Shown piece by piece: positions 5,942 through 13,230 of a stretch of 16,711 nt of DNA. The notes under the pieces are model-generated. The model was not told the DNA's origin. It saw only the letters and a program-made list of their open reading frames with translations, and made no database searches. Source of the stretch: Nitrospirota bacterium (GTDB lineage: Bacteria; Nitrospirota; Nitrospiria; Nitrospirales; NS-4); assembly GCA_005877565.1 (NCBI GenBank), contig VBOK01000004.1, forward strand, positions 1-16,711, written 5' to 3'. Within the stretch, counting starts at the first letter, position 1, and every line of letters starts with the position of its first letter. The position numbers and the translations under genes were made by a program.

Positions 5942-6529
5942 TTAATCCAAGCTGAGATCATTCAAAAGCGAAAATCGTGTTGCATCAGGGACCTTCACAC
6001 TGGCCTGGTAATTTGGGTGGTCGATCACTATCTCCATCGGGATCTGCAGATTCCGCATCTCAGCCTTCACTGGTTCCGGAACCCGAAAACGGACATAGTG
6101 TACGGCGCTGATTTTGTCTTCCTTGCTTCGTCCTTGCTCAAATGCCCCGTAGAGGAAGTGCGTCCCTACACGGAGCGCAACCGTGGCGCCTCGGTCAATG
6201 CCCTTCAGGCCGTCGAGGACCTCTTTGACCTTCGCCGGATCGGTCACCTCGATCAGGAGGGTCGCGCTCAGCTCACCGGTTCCCGGGATCTGTTCGTTAT
6301 AGCTTTCCACCTCTTCGCGGATGCGCCCCGGGGCGAGGATCCGTTCAGCCCTGACCATTTCTTGGATCTGGAACAGGACGGTGTCCCGGTTCTCGAATAC
6401 GAGGGTGATCCGATCGCCGACCGAGATTCGGCGCCACTGCTTCAGGTTGATGATGCGTTGGCGAAAGGTATCTCGCTCGCGCTCGTATTCCTCGAGCGGC
6501 AGCACGTCTTTCAGTGTCAACGGCTTCAT
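5942..6529 (-). CDS. DUF3501 family protein
   Basis: A 195-residue cytoplasmic protein beginning MKPLTLKDVLPLEEYERERD, a typical DUF3501 N-terminus. Mixed alpha/beta without signal peptide, membrane segment or cysteine; conserved-looking segments are RRISVGDRITLVFENRDTV and ERILAPGRIREEVESYNEQI. The function of the family is unknown to me beyond its recurring company with rubrerythrin and GlpC-like Fe-S proteins, which is what is seen here. ATG 6527-6529 overlaps the stop of the Fe-S oxidoreductase as ATGA, so the two are probably translationally coupled and may act as a complex. No metal-binding or catalytic motif is obvious. Confidence 0.88.
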   Translation of the reverse strand: MKPLTLKDVLPLEEYERERDTFRQRIINLKQWRRISVGDRITLVFENRDTVLFQIQEMVRAERILAPGRIREEVESYNEQIPGTGELSATLLIEVTDPAKVKEVLDGLKGIDRGATVALRVGTHFLYGAFEQGRSKEDKISAVHYVRFRVPEPVKAEMRNLQIPMEIVIDHPNYQASVKVPDATRFSLLNDLSLD

Positions 6530-7866
6530 ATGCCGTACGCCCGCTTGACGACTTCGATCGGGTGCAGAGTCGGCTTTCCACCGCTAGCTTGCGTGAGTTG
6601 GACTCCCGACAGAGGACAATCGGACACGACCAAATCCGCTTGAGCGGCCTCCACCTCCCGGACCGCTTTCGCAGCGATCTTCATCGACAGATCGAAGAAT
6701 TCGACCTTGACTCCCCAGGTCCCGTCGTGCCCGGAGCACCGCTCGATCACCTCGACCGAGGCCCCGGTGAGTTCCATCAGTTCCTTTGATTTGAAGCCGA
6801 TGTTCTGGTCACGGAGATGGCAGGGAATCTGATAGGCGATCTTCCCAGGACGGTTGGGGAAGTTGGTGTCGAGCTTGCCCTGCTTCTTCAGCTTCATGAG
6901 GTACTCGCAGACATCGAAGGTATGAGACGCCACCAGCTTGGCATCCTCGGTCGGGAGAAGATGAGGGTACTCGCGCTTGAGCATCAGGCTGCAGCTCGGG
7001 ACCGGCGCGATGATGTCATACCCCCTGTCCACCCAGGGCTTAAGGGCCGCCAAGTTGGCCTGCGCCTTCCTCAGGACCCCCGGTATGTCCCCGGTGTCGA
7101 AGAGCGGCATCCCGCAGCACTGCTGCTCGGGCCTGACGACCTCGACTCCGTTCTTTTCCAGGACCGCCACCGTCGCTTGTCCCACTTCCACCGAATGGTA
7201 ATCGACCAGGCAGGTGGAGAATAGGACCACCTTCGCAACGGGAGGGGACCCATCACCCGTTGCATTCGACGGAGCAACGGGTACCCGCGCCCCTCCCGCA
7301 CCCACCTCGGCCTGCTTCCCCACAGATAGCCCACGGCGTCGGTCATCGCGCGTGCGCTGCAACCAGTGCGGAAAGGTCTCTTCTTGGAACCTCACCAACT
7401 GCCGGTCACGATGAATGCCGGCGATCCGGTGCAGGATCCCGCGAAACCACGCTTGCGCGTTGGCCCAGTTCGCGAGCGGGGCCAGGAGCGTGCCGAGCGT
7501 GCCGATCCAGTCGGTCCGGACGAGCAGTCGATCCCGCCAGCGGGCTTTCCCCTCCTGCGCCTGGAGCTTCTTCCACCCGACCATGAGCCGCGGGAAATCG
7601 ATCTCGTACTGGTGCGGAGGGGTGTACGGGCAATGGTTGTAGCAGAGCTTGCAGTAGTAGCACTCATCGGCGACCTGCTCAAAGTCGCGCGGCGCCAGCT
7701 TGCTCAGGTCGCTGTCGCCGGCGTCAATTCGCTCGAAGAGCGTGTTAAAGGACGGACAGAGATTAAAACACCGCCGACACCCGTCGCAGACTTCAAAAAT
7801 GCGCAAGGTCTCCTGGACGACCGCCGGTCGCTCGAGCATCGGCGCAGTAAGATCAATACCCTTCAT
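6526..7866 (-). CDS. Fe-S oxidoreductase with two [4Fe-4S] motifs and CCG domains (GlpC/HdrD-like)
   Basis: 446-residue soluble electron-transfer protein. N-terminal ferredoxin part: Cys27, 30, 33, 37 in CDGCRRCFNLCP and Cys69, 72, 75, 79 in CYYCKLCYNHCP. A hydrophilic linker rich in Gly, Ala and Pro (about residues 195-225) leads into two CCG-type modules, with FSTCLVDYHS...QQCCGMPLFDTG and, later, IPCHLRDQN...CSGHDGTWG. These are the features of anaerobic glycerol-3-phosphate dehydrogenase subunit C and heterodisulfide reductase subunit D. No GlpA/GlpB genes are adjacent; instead rubrerythrin lies upstream and DUF3501 downstream, so a role as electron donor to rubrerythrin is more likely than glycerol metabolism. 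The ATG at 7866 lacks a clear ribosome binding site. Confidence 0.9.
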   Translation of the reverse strand: MKGIDLTAPMLERPAVVQETLRIFEVCDGCRRCFNLCPSFNTLFERIDAGDSDLSKLAPRDFEQVADECYYCKLCYNHCPYTPPHQYEIDFPRLMVGWKKLQAQEGKARWRDRLLVRTDWIGTLGTLLAPLANWANAQAWFRGILHRIAGIHRDRQLVRFQEETFPHWLQRTRDDRRRGLSVGKQAEVGAGGARVPVAPSNATGDGSPPVAKVVLFSTCLVDYHSVEVGQATVAVLEKNGVEVVRPEQQCCGMPLFDTGDIPGVLRKAQANLAALKPWVDRGYDIIAPVPSCSLMLKREYPHLLPTEDAKLVASHTFDVCEYLMKLKKQGKLDTNFPNRPGKIAYQIPCHLRDQNIGFKSKELMELTGASVEVIERCSGHDGTWGVKVEFFDLSMKIAAKAVREVEAAQADLVVSDCPLSGVQLTQASGGKPTLHPIEVVKRAYGI

Positions 7867-7880
7867 GGTTCAGATGGTAT

Positions 7881-7911
7881 GGGGGCGACCCGCCACACGC
7901 GGACCGCCCCC
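7881..7911. repeat. Imperfect GGGGGCG/CGCCCCC hairpin between rubrerythrin and Fe-S genes
   Basis: GGGGGCG (7881-7887) pairs with CGCCCCC (7905-7911); after two mismatches CCGC pairs with GCGG inside. No T-run. Same end motif as the perfect hairpin at 3213-3243, suggesting one dispersed palindrome family in this genome. Confidence 0.6.
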
Positions 7912-7940
7912 TTGCTCCTTGCTGGATTCGCTCAGTGAGA

Positions 7941-8366
7941 CTAAAGCTTGAGTCCCTCAAGCCCCTTGGTGAACCGGTTCGCATGGGACCGCTCGGCCTT
8001 GGCCAGTGTCTCGAACCATTCGCCAAGTTCTGGAAATCCTTCTGCGCGGGCGGTCTTGGCCATGCCGGGATACATCTGCGTGTACTCGTAAGTCTCACCC
8101 TCGATCGCCGACTTCAGATTGGCGTCAGTATTGCCAATCGGCACCCCCGTCACCGGATCGCCGACTTCCTTGAGAAAGTCCAAATGCCCGAAGGCATGGC
8201 CGGTTTCCGCCTCCGAGGTGTCTCGGAATAGGCCGCCCACATCCGGATATCCCTCGATGTCGGCCCGGCGCGCAAAGTAGAGATAGCGGCGATTGGCCTG
8301 CGACTCGCCGGCAAACGCCTCTTTGAGATTTTCAAAGCTTTTGGTTCCCTTCAAGCTCTTACCCAT
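7941..8366 (-). CDS. rbr: Rubrerythrin (erythrin-type diiron protein without rubredoxin domain)
   Basis: Non-heme diiron peroxidase that reduces hydrogen peroxide. All expected metal ligands are visible: Glu21 in FAGESQANRRY, Glu54 and His57 in SEAETGHAFGH, Glu91 and Glu94 in EGETYEYTQMYP, Glu125 and His128 in AKAERSHANRF. At 141 residues it ends right after the four-helix bundle, so the C-terminal rubredoxin domain of classical rubrerythrin is missing and an external electron donor is needed. The start is ATG 8366, not the in-frame ATG at 8372: the Shine-Dalgarno AGGAGGT (8373-8379) abuts the latter with no spacer but lies six bases from 8366. It follows perR by 21 bp and precedes the Fe-S oxidoreductase. 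Confidence 0.95.
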   Translation of the reverse strand: MGKSLKGTKSFENLKEAFAGESQANRRYLYFARRADIEGYPDVGGLFRDTSEAETGHAFGHLDFLKEVGDPVTGVPIGNTDANLKSAIEGETYEYTQMYPGMAKTARAEGFPELGEWFETLAKAERSHANRFTKGLEGLKL

Positions 8367-8387
8367 CACCATACCTCCTGTTGATTA

Positions 8388-8858
8388 TTAAACAGTTCTC
8401 CGATTGCGCCCCTCCGATCGCGAGGAGCTCTTACTCTTTTCCTGGCATCGTTTACAGTACCCATAGAACTCAACACGATGGCCCAGGATCGTATACTGTC
8501 GGCCCTTTTTCGAAGACATCGAAAGACGATCCAGAGTCCCATCGTACAGGTCATTGATCTCCTGACACGACACACAAACCAAATGATGATGCCGGTCCAT
8601 ATTTGCGTCAAACCTGGCATGCTCATGCCCGAAATTGACCTCTGAAATGAGGCCGGCTTCCTGCAACGTCGAGAGCGTGTAATACACCGTGTTCTGCGAG
8701 ATCATCGGGAAGGTACGCTTCACAGTGCGATAGATATCCTCGGCCGTCGGGTGATCGGTCCTCCCGGTCAACATCTCGTAAATGGCGCAACGCTGCGGGG
8801 TCCGTTTGAGACCCTTGGCCATGAACAGCTTTTTGATCCGTTGCTCTATCTGTTTCAT
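8388..8858 (-). CDS. perR: PerR-type peroxide-sensing repressor (Fur family)
   Basis: A 156-residue Fur-family regulator. Winged helix: LKRTPQRCAIYEML and ISQNTVYYTLSTLQEAGLI. Structural zinc site: Cys95/Cys98 (CVSC) and Cys135/Cys138 (CKRC). The regulatory metal site of B. subtilis PerR (His37, Asp85, His91, His93, Asp104) aligns one residue offset with His36, Asp84, His90, His92 and Asp103 here, so the peroxide-sensing histidines and aspartates are all kept. The C-terminal tail is basic and Ser-rich. PerR represses peroxide-defence genes with Mn or Fe and is inactivated by metal-catalysed His oxidation. It is the first gene of the perR-rbr-FeS-DUF3501 run and most likely controls it and itself. 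Confidence 0.93.
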   Translation of the reverse strand: MKQIEQRIKKLFMAKGLKRTPQRCAIYEMLTGRTDHPTAEDIYRTVKRTFPMISQNTVYYTLSTLQEAGLISEVNFGHEHARFDANMDRHHHLVCVSCQEINDLYDGTLDRLSMSSKKGRQYTILGHRVEFYGYCKRCQEKSKSSSRSEGRNRRTV

Positions 8859-8887
8859 CTGACCACTATCTAGTTTTAGGTACTACT

Positions 8888-8916
8888 TGATAACATAACT
8901 TAAGTTGGCGTGTCAA
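8888..8916 (-). promoter_or_regulatory. Predicted perR promoter with embedded palindrome
   Basis: Minus strand: perfect TTGACA (8916-8911), 17-base spacer, TTATCA (8893-8888). The spacer contains the perfect palindrome AACTTAAGTT (8897-8906), part of an AT-rich imperfect dyad ACTTGAT...TTAAGT covering 8885-8905. A repressor bound here would sit between -35 and -10. PerR is the obvious candidate; the sequence is not the B. subtilis Per box, so this is inference. Confidence 0.6.
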
Positions 8917-8925
8917 GAGGCCACG

Positions 8926-8952
8926 AAAAAAATTTGGGCCTTCACTGGAAGG
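8926..8952 (-). terminator. Probable intrinsic terminator of the lipoprotein operon
   Basis: Read on minus: CCTTC-CAGT-GAAGG, then CCCAAA, then seven T. The stem is short and the T-run is six bases away, so strength is doubtful. It lies between the stop at 8986 and the perR promoter. Confidence 0.45.
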
Positions 8953-8985
8953 GCTAAACAATCGCGCCTTTGCCCGGCCTCTGAC

Positions 8986-9366
8986 CTATGGCTTCTCTGG
9001 CTTGGAGGGACAACGCGGTAGATCATCTGTCAGGTTGCGTTTCTCGAGGTGCGCCGGAGCAATCACTTCGTCCACATGACCGTCCCGGTCGTGGTCGAGA
9101 TACAAAGCATCGTGAGCAAAGTCCGCAATGGCAAACGGAAAGGGCTCCTCCTGTTCGTAACAGAATCTGTAGGCCACAGCCAGGCTGCCTTTGTATTCGA
9201 CGCGATAGACGAGCATGCCTGAGAGTGGGTTAGTCGTGACTGTCCGGGATTCGGTCGTCTCCATTCCGCGGTAGGGCGGAACTTGGATGTGATCGGCTCG
9301 GGCGAAGGCGCTTTGTGAAAGGAGCGCGAGAAGTATGATCCCCACCCGCGTCTTGAACCTGGACAT
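8986..9366 (-). CDS. Small secreted protein of unknown function with EF-hand-like loop
   Basis: 126 residues. N-terminal signal peptide (basic SRFKTR, hydrophobic VGIILLALL, cleavage near AFARA). The mature part has two cysteines (Cys69, Cys119) that could form a disulfide, and an acidic loop LDHDRDGHVDEV (from Asp91) that resembles the DxDxDG start of a calcium-binding loop, although position 12 is not Glu or Asp. I do not recognise a family. It lies 17 bp after the cupredoxin-like gene and is the last of a three-gene run ending in a probable terminator, so it is likely periplasmic and functionally linked to the two genes before it. Confidence 0.75.
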   Translation of the reverse strand: MSRFKTRVGIILLALLSQSAFARADHIQVPPYRGMETTESRTVTTNPLSGMLVYRVEYKGSLAVAYRFCYEQEEPFPFAIADFAHDALYLDHDRDGHVDEVIAPAHLEKRNLTDDLPRCPSKPEKP

Positions 9367-9383
9367 TGGTCTGTGGTCTGATT

Positions 9384-9773
9384 TTAAGGCGCCGGGGGCT
9401 GAACCTGGATGATCCCGTGCACTGCGGTTGGGATCCGGTCCTCTTCAAACCGATCGGTCGCCGTGAAGACGGAATACCGATAGGTCCCGGCTTGATCAAA
9501 CCGAAGGTGGACAGTCCCACCAGGTCGAATGTAGGGAGGAATCGGCTGCGTCTCGTCCCAATCCGGTGTGACCTTGATGCCCTGCCCGGTTAAATTATCC
9601 CAGGTGACTGAATCGCCGATCTGGACCGTGACCCTCTCCGGATCCAGCGCCATTGCGGGGGCCATGACTTGACTACCCACTGTGACGGTGACGTCGCTGG
9701 CCCAAACAACTGACGGACCGGCCTCGATGAAAGCCCCAATCAGCACGGCGATGAAAAACAGCCGCCGGATCAT
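9384..9773 (-). CDS. Exported cupredoxin-fold protein lacking type-1 copper ligands
   Basis: 129 residues with signal peptide (IRRLFFIAVLIGAFIEA, cleavage near VVWA). The mature protein reads as a plastocyanin-like beta sandwich: DPERVTVQIGDSVTWDN, then PGGTVHLRFDQAGTYRYSV and HGIIQVQ at the end. The copper ligands of plastocyanins are missing: no His in the loop after TWDN (sequence LTGQGIKV), no Cys after GTYRYS (Val102), and no cysteine anywhere. It is therefore unlikely to be a blue-copper electron carrier and may be a binding or structural domain. It starts three bases after the lipoprotein stop. Confidence 0.8.
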   Translation of the reverse strand: MIRRLFFIAVLIGAFIEAGPSVVWASDVTVTVGSQVMAPAMALDPERVTVQIGDSVTWDNLTGQGIKVTPDWDETQPIPPYIRPGGTVHLRFDQAGTYRYSVFTATDRFEEDRIPTAVHGIIQVQPPAP

Positions 9774-9776
9774 TGG

Positions 9777-10736
9777 CTACTTCGACGCGCCGGGCGCGGA
9801 CTGGAGTGTTCGGATCTCCTTGTCCTTCTCGGCTAGCGCCCTCCGCGATTCCTCAAGTGAACTGGTGAGCCGCTTCACAATATCAAGCAAATCGGTCACC
9901 TGGCTCTCGAGCCTATTCACCCGATCCGTCAACGCGCGCACGGTGGCCATGTCTCCCTCTCCCGCCGGAGCCACCGCGGTCACACTGCTTCCCATTGCGT
10001 CCCGTCTGTCCTCGGCCGGAGCGGCAACCAACACTTTTTCTGGCGCTTTCCTCGCGTCCGCAAAGAACCGCTGATAGTCGATCACCAACTCCGTCTCTGG
10101 TGAGGCAAACATCTCAGTCGCCAGACCAGGCTCCTGCTTGATCACATAACTGCCGAGGGAAAACAGTACCGTGAAATCAGGCCGGACTTCCGGAGGAGTC
10201 AGCTTGCCACGAGCGAAAGCCGAGTCGTAGGGGCCTGGTATGCCGGCCCACTTTTTGTCCATAGGACTCCGATAGCGATTGAGGAGAAAATGAAACCCAC
10301 GTCCCCGCACCCAGACGGCCCCCGACGTTAACTCCGATCCCTGCGCGGAGGATGCTCGCATGAGGGCAAAGGAGACCCGCTCCTTTGGAGAAGCTTGTGC
10401 CAAGGCTTCTTTGAGCTGTGGAGCCAAGGCCATGATCTCGTCTTTACTGAACACTGCCTCACGAGTCGGCCCAAACACAAGGGACTTCAGCAAACCCGGC
10501 GGCCGTTCCACCTCCACGCCTTTAAGCAGCAACGATAACTGCGTGGTATCAAGGCTGACCGGGTGGTCGTTCGACACAGACCGGCCCACGGTCACCGTTG
10601 GGTCAGCTTCCAGAAAGACACGAAGCGTATCGTCTTGGTACACTGTCCGCGAGGCTGTCCCGAACGAGCCACAACCTGACAGACCTGTCACTATAGCGGC
10701 CGTCAATCCAACCAGAATAATGTAACGTCTTCTCAC
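9777..10736 (-). CDS. Lipoprotein with C-terminal coiled coil, function unknown
   Basis: 319 residues. The N-terminus is a lipoprotein signal: basic MRRRY, hydrophobic IILVGLTAAIVTG, lipobox LSGC with Cys22. The middle (about 30-225) is a globular region with no family I recognise; it has segments such as RTVYQDDTLRVFLEADPTV and WVRGRGFHFLLNRYRSP. An Ala/Pro/Glu-rich linker precedes a coiled coil from about 265 to 311 (VRALTDRVNRLESQVTDLLD and following heptads). Start is GTG at 10734-10736, chosen because the signal starts there. First gene of the run with the cupredoxin-like and EF-hand-like secreted proteins. Confidence 0.78.
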   Translation of the reverse strand: MRRRYIILVGLTAAIVTGLSGCGSFGTASRTVYQDDTLRVFLEADPTVTVGRSVSNDHPVSLDTTQLSLLLKGVEVERPPGLLKSLVFGPTREAVFSKDEIMALAPQLKEALAQASPKERVSFALMRASSAQGSELTSGAVWVRGRGFHFLLNRYRSPMDKKWAGIPGPYDSAFARGKLTPPEVRPDFTVLFSLGSYVIKQEPGLATEMFASPETELVIDYQRFFADARKAPEKVLVAAPAEDRRDAMGSSVTAVAPAGEGDMATVRALTDRVNRLESQVTDLLDIVKRLTSSLEESRRALAEKDKEIRTLQSAPGASK

Positions 10737-10778
10737 AGGCCTTGATTCACTCCGGATCTCTCGGGACGAAGGGGCCTC

Positions 10779-10784
10779 ATTCTA
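10779..10784 (-). promoter_or_regulatory. Possible extended -10 box for the lipoprotein operon
   Basis: Minus strand TGCTAGAAT: TAGAAT at 10784-10779 with the TG extension. The -35 position (TGAAAG) is poor. It lies in the 68-bp gap after the Met-rich gene and before the lipoprotein start. Confidence 0.35.
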
Positions 10785-10804
10785 GCACACGGCGTAGTGC
10801 GCTT

Positions 10805-11341
10805 TCATTGTGGCTGGAAGGGGTACCCAGTTCCGAAGATCGCTTTCAGCGGCGCTTCGCTATGCTCCTTCATCAGTGTGTCCATGCGTCCCATCCGCTT
10901 GCTGACCTTTCCTTTCATCCCGGCATCCTGGGCCATTCCCTTCATCATCCCCATCATCTCCTGCATCATCTCCATCATTTCATGAACCATCGCCCGATCT
11001 TTCTGATAGAGCTGCGCGTAACCCTCCCCGAACAGAGTCTCAGAGGCTCTCTTCGCATGCTCCTTCATGAGGGCATCCATCTGTTCCATCCTCTTCGTGA
11101 TCTTCTCTTTATCGGCGCCTTTGGCCATCTCTTTCATCGTTCCCATCATGTCCTGAAGGGTCTCCATCATCTCATGCATCATTTTCTGGTCCTGTTGATA
11201 CAGGAGTTTGTAACCTTCTCCGAACAGTGTTTGGGACGGCCGTTCGGACGGCTGATCGGCTGCAACCGCTACACCGTTCAATAGGTATGTCCCTGATAAG
11301 AGGGCCACCAGCATCAGAGCACTCAGTATCACTCGGTTCAT
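10805..11341 (-). CDS. Exported Met-rich protein with two tandem 64-residue repeats
   Basis: 178 residues. Signal peptide MNRVILSALMLVALLSGTYL with cleavage after GVAVA. The mature protein is two copies of a helical module: TLFGEGYKLLYQQDQKMMHE... (38-101) and TLFGEGYAQLYQKDRAMVHE... (102-166), then a third truncated start AIFGTGYPFQPQ at the C-terminus. Each copy has a Met/His-rich helix (MMHEMMETLQDMM; MVHEMMEMMQEMMGMM) and ends KRMxxMDxLMKEH. Met and His content suggests binding of Cu(I)/Ag(I) or heme-like ligands, which is inference. The start is ATG 11341: an in-frame ATG at 11353 lies inside its Shine-Dalgarno (GGAGGT). No family recognised. Confidence 0.85.
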   Translation of the reverse strand: MNRVILSALMLVALLSGTYLLNGVAVAADQPSERPSQTLFGEGYKLLYQQDQKMMHEMMETLQDMMGTMKEMAKGADKEKITKRMEQMDALMKEHAKRASETLFGEGYAQLYQKDRAMVHEMMEMMQEMMGMMKGMAQDAGMKGKVSKRMGRMDTLMKEHSEAPLKAIFGTGYPFQPQ

Positions 11342-11680
11342 AGTAACCTCCATAGAAAAGGTGGGTCGTTTGGGCTCTTGCGGTTAGTCTGCTGAGCAGC
11401 GCAGACGTTACGCGAGAAGAGCCGGAAGACTCGGCTTTTCCTCATCCCCAAAAGGGGAGGACCGGTCGTTCGTCAGGCCATAGGAGGGGCTACTCCTGGC
11501 ACAACATAACATCCAGAAGCCAGGAGGGTCATCCCCTTCTGGATGTCGTTAGGCCCACAGAACGACCGGCTCCATGCGGGTGAGGCAACCCGCTTCCCCC
11601 CGGAAGGCCGCGGGCCTGGCTGTGTTCACATCCCTGGGCCTTCCGCATCCTCACGTCATCCAGACAAGTCCTCTTTTCCT
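11342..11680. other. 339-bp non-coding region with many hairpins
   Basis: No plausible gene. Inverted repeats found: GTCTGC/GCAGAC (11387-11406), AAGAGCCG/CGGCTTTT (11417-11439), CCGGTCGTT/AACGACCGG (11462-11569) enclosing two further stems, GCGGGT/ACCCGC (11576-11593) and CGGAAGGCC/GGCCTTCCG (11601-11645). It is the 3' flank of the porin gene and the 5' flank of the Met-rich gene. The 11601-11645 stem could end the porin transcript although no T-run follows. Confidence 0.6.
11462..11569. ncRNA. Candidate structured RNA or complex palindrome, three-way junction shape
   Basis: A 9-bp closing stem (CCGGTCGTT 11462-11470 with AACGACCGG 11561-11569) surrounds two hairpins. One is 11478-11500 (GCC/GGC plus AGGAG/CTCCT around a small bulge), the other 11509-11546 (ACATCCAGAAG/CTTCTGGATGT, 11 bp). 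In addition CTCCTGGC (11493-11500) is fully complementary to GCCAGGAG (11519-11526), which would compete with the first hairpin. Transcribed strand and function unknown. Confidence 0.4.
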
Positions 11681-13177
11681 TTAGAACTGATAGCGCAGCT
11701 CCAGCACCCCAACATTCATGCTATCAGCATGTTGGGTGGTCGGATTGCCCCCAACGGCGACTGTGGCGGCAGACGGTGCCTCAAAGTAGTTGCCGGCAAA
11801 CAGAATGCCCCATCCTGCCGTGAAGCTCATTTCTTTCGTGATCGCATACCGAAGGAAGAAATCCAGCTCGGTGCCGATATAATCGCCACCCTTGATGAAC
11901 ACGGAGCTTCCGGCTGCCGACTGGATCGGCCGCTGACGGCTCGCCCTGTCATACAGGATGTCGAACTCTAGATTCACTTTAGGCAGGGTCGGGGGTGTGT
12001 AACTGGCCGCGAACTTGGCCGTGGCCAGGCCGGAGCCGCCGAAGCAGCCAGGCCGGCCGCCCAGTCCGCCGCCGGTGAAGCTGGGGCACGTGCCATCCAC
12101 CGGGGCCGGAGACCGCGCACCCACGTTCGTCGTGATGATCCCCAGGGGGAAGTCTCCGTTGATGCCATTGATATTGGCCCGCTTCCCGCTGGTCTCATCG
12201 CCGGCATCCTGTCCTGAGCTGTACACAAGTGTCAGACCAAAATTGGTTGATCCCACATCCACGTCGGCGCCTGCCAGGATATTGTGCCCTTGGAGCAACT
12301 CACCTCGACTGAACGGGCCTGTCACCACTCCTCGGATCAGATCAGCTTCGAAGATGCCATGGAAAGGAGCCTGTTTTGTCTCTGCCGCTATCCCATAGAT
12401 CCCCGCTGTCGCGTTGGCAAAGCTCTGACTACTAAAACGCGCGAGAACTGGATTCACATCGGTGATGAAGTTTGTCCCCCGATCAGTGTATAGAGAGGCG
12501 AAGATGTCAACCTTGGTCTCCTTCGCCGGTTTCCAATTCAGGTTGACCAGGTACAGGTCTGTGTTGGCGCCAGTGATGCCGTTCCCGTTCCCGACAAACA
12601 CACCACCGTTTGTGGCTGCCCTTGTAGAGTTGAAAATGATGAGGTCACCCAGCGTCAACTTCGCCCCACCTCCTATGGGAATATCCAACACGAATGCATC
12701 CACGGCATCCGCCACGAGCAACCCCATCCCCAGCTTGAACACCTGCCGCCCTACAGCGAAGTTAGCATAGGGAGTATTCACCTTCAGATAGGCTTGGAGA
12801 AGCGAGAAGGTGTTCTGACTACAGCCGGTAGCAGTGCCGCTACCGCACAGTGTGGCCGTGCTGCTGGCCGGGCCAAAGGGAAACTGACCAAGCCGGGAAT
12901 TGCCGGTGCCATTAAAACTGGTGAAGTCGGTGGTCAGGACCCCCTGGACGTTGATGGGCCCCTGCCCGCTCTTGGCTTCCAGATTCAAGATAAACCGCTC
13001 GGTATTGTAGGCGTTATGATCCCTGGTTTGATTGTTCGCGTCGGTCAGGTTATTGTTGTAAAAACCCCGGACGCGAAAGTCCCCGTTCATATTCAACTCC
13101 ACGGCCCACGAGAGTGCAGCAGGCAGGCATGCCAGAATACTGACCACCATGAATAAGAAGAGCAGCAGTTTTCTCAT
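11681..13177 (-). CDS. Outer-membrane beta-barrel porin (alginate-export/OprD-like style)
   Basis: 498 residues. Signal peptide RKLLLFLFMVVSILACLPAA with cleavage near LSWA; the mature part starts VELNMNGDFRVRGFYNNN. Alternating amphipathic strands continue throughout (for example AYLKVNTPYANFAVGRQVFK and LDFFLRYAITKEMSFTAGWG), and the last residue is the Phe of LRYQF, the outer-membrane assembly signal. Two loops carry closely spaced Cys pairs (TLCGSGTATGC; GTCPSFTGG...GCFGG), probably disulfides. The start is ATG 13177, eight bases after GGAGG; a longer in-frame start at 13234 lies on the other side of that site. The substrate is not evident. Alginate_exp-like porin is my best family guess. 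Confidence 0.85.
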   Translation of the reverse strand: MRKLLLFLFMVVSILACLPAALSWAVELNMNGDFRVRGFYNNNLTDANNQTRDHNAYNTERFILNLEAKSGQGPINVQGVLTTDFTSFNGTGNSRLGQFPFGPASSTATLCGSGTATGCSQNTFSLLQAYLKVNTPYANFAVGRQVFKLGMGLLVADAVDAFVLDIPIGGGAKLTLGDLIIFNSTRAATNGGVFVGNGNGITGANTDLYLVNLNWKPAKETKVDIFASLYTDRGTNFITDVNPVLARFSSQSFANATAGIYGIAAETKQAPFHGIFEADLIRGVVTGPFSRGELLQGHNILAGADVDVGSTNFGLTLVYSSGQDAGDETSGKRANINGINGDFPLGIITTNVGARSPAPVDGTCPSFTGGGLGGRPGCFGGSGLATAKFAASYTPPTLPKVNLEFDILYDRASRQRPIQSAAGSSVFIKGGDYIGTELDFFLRYAITKEMSFTAGWGILFAGNYFEAPSAATVAVGGNPTTQHADSMNVGVLELRYQF

Positions 13178-13230
13178 AACCTGTCCTCCATGCGTTCGTT
13201 CTGTCGTTTCCGTTGAGAATCGTCCCTGAA

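Noticed and set aside
5891..6643. 250-codon open frame on plus
   Set aside because: Antisense to DUF3501 and the end of the Fe-S gene; both are strongly supported on minus.
11417..11439. Plus-strand intrinsic terminator (AAGAGCCG/CGGCTTTT)
   Set aside because: There is no plus-strand gene upstream for it to end; kept only as a hairpin in the region description.
11342..11680. Insertion sequence or phage remnant in the long non-coding gap
   Set aside because: No transposase fragment, no terminal inverted repeats with target duplication seen.
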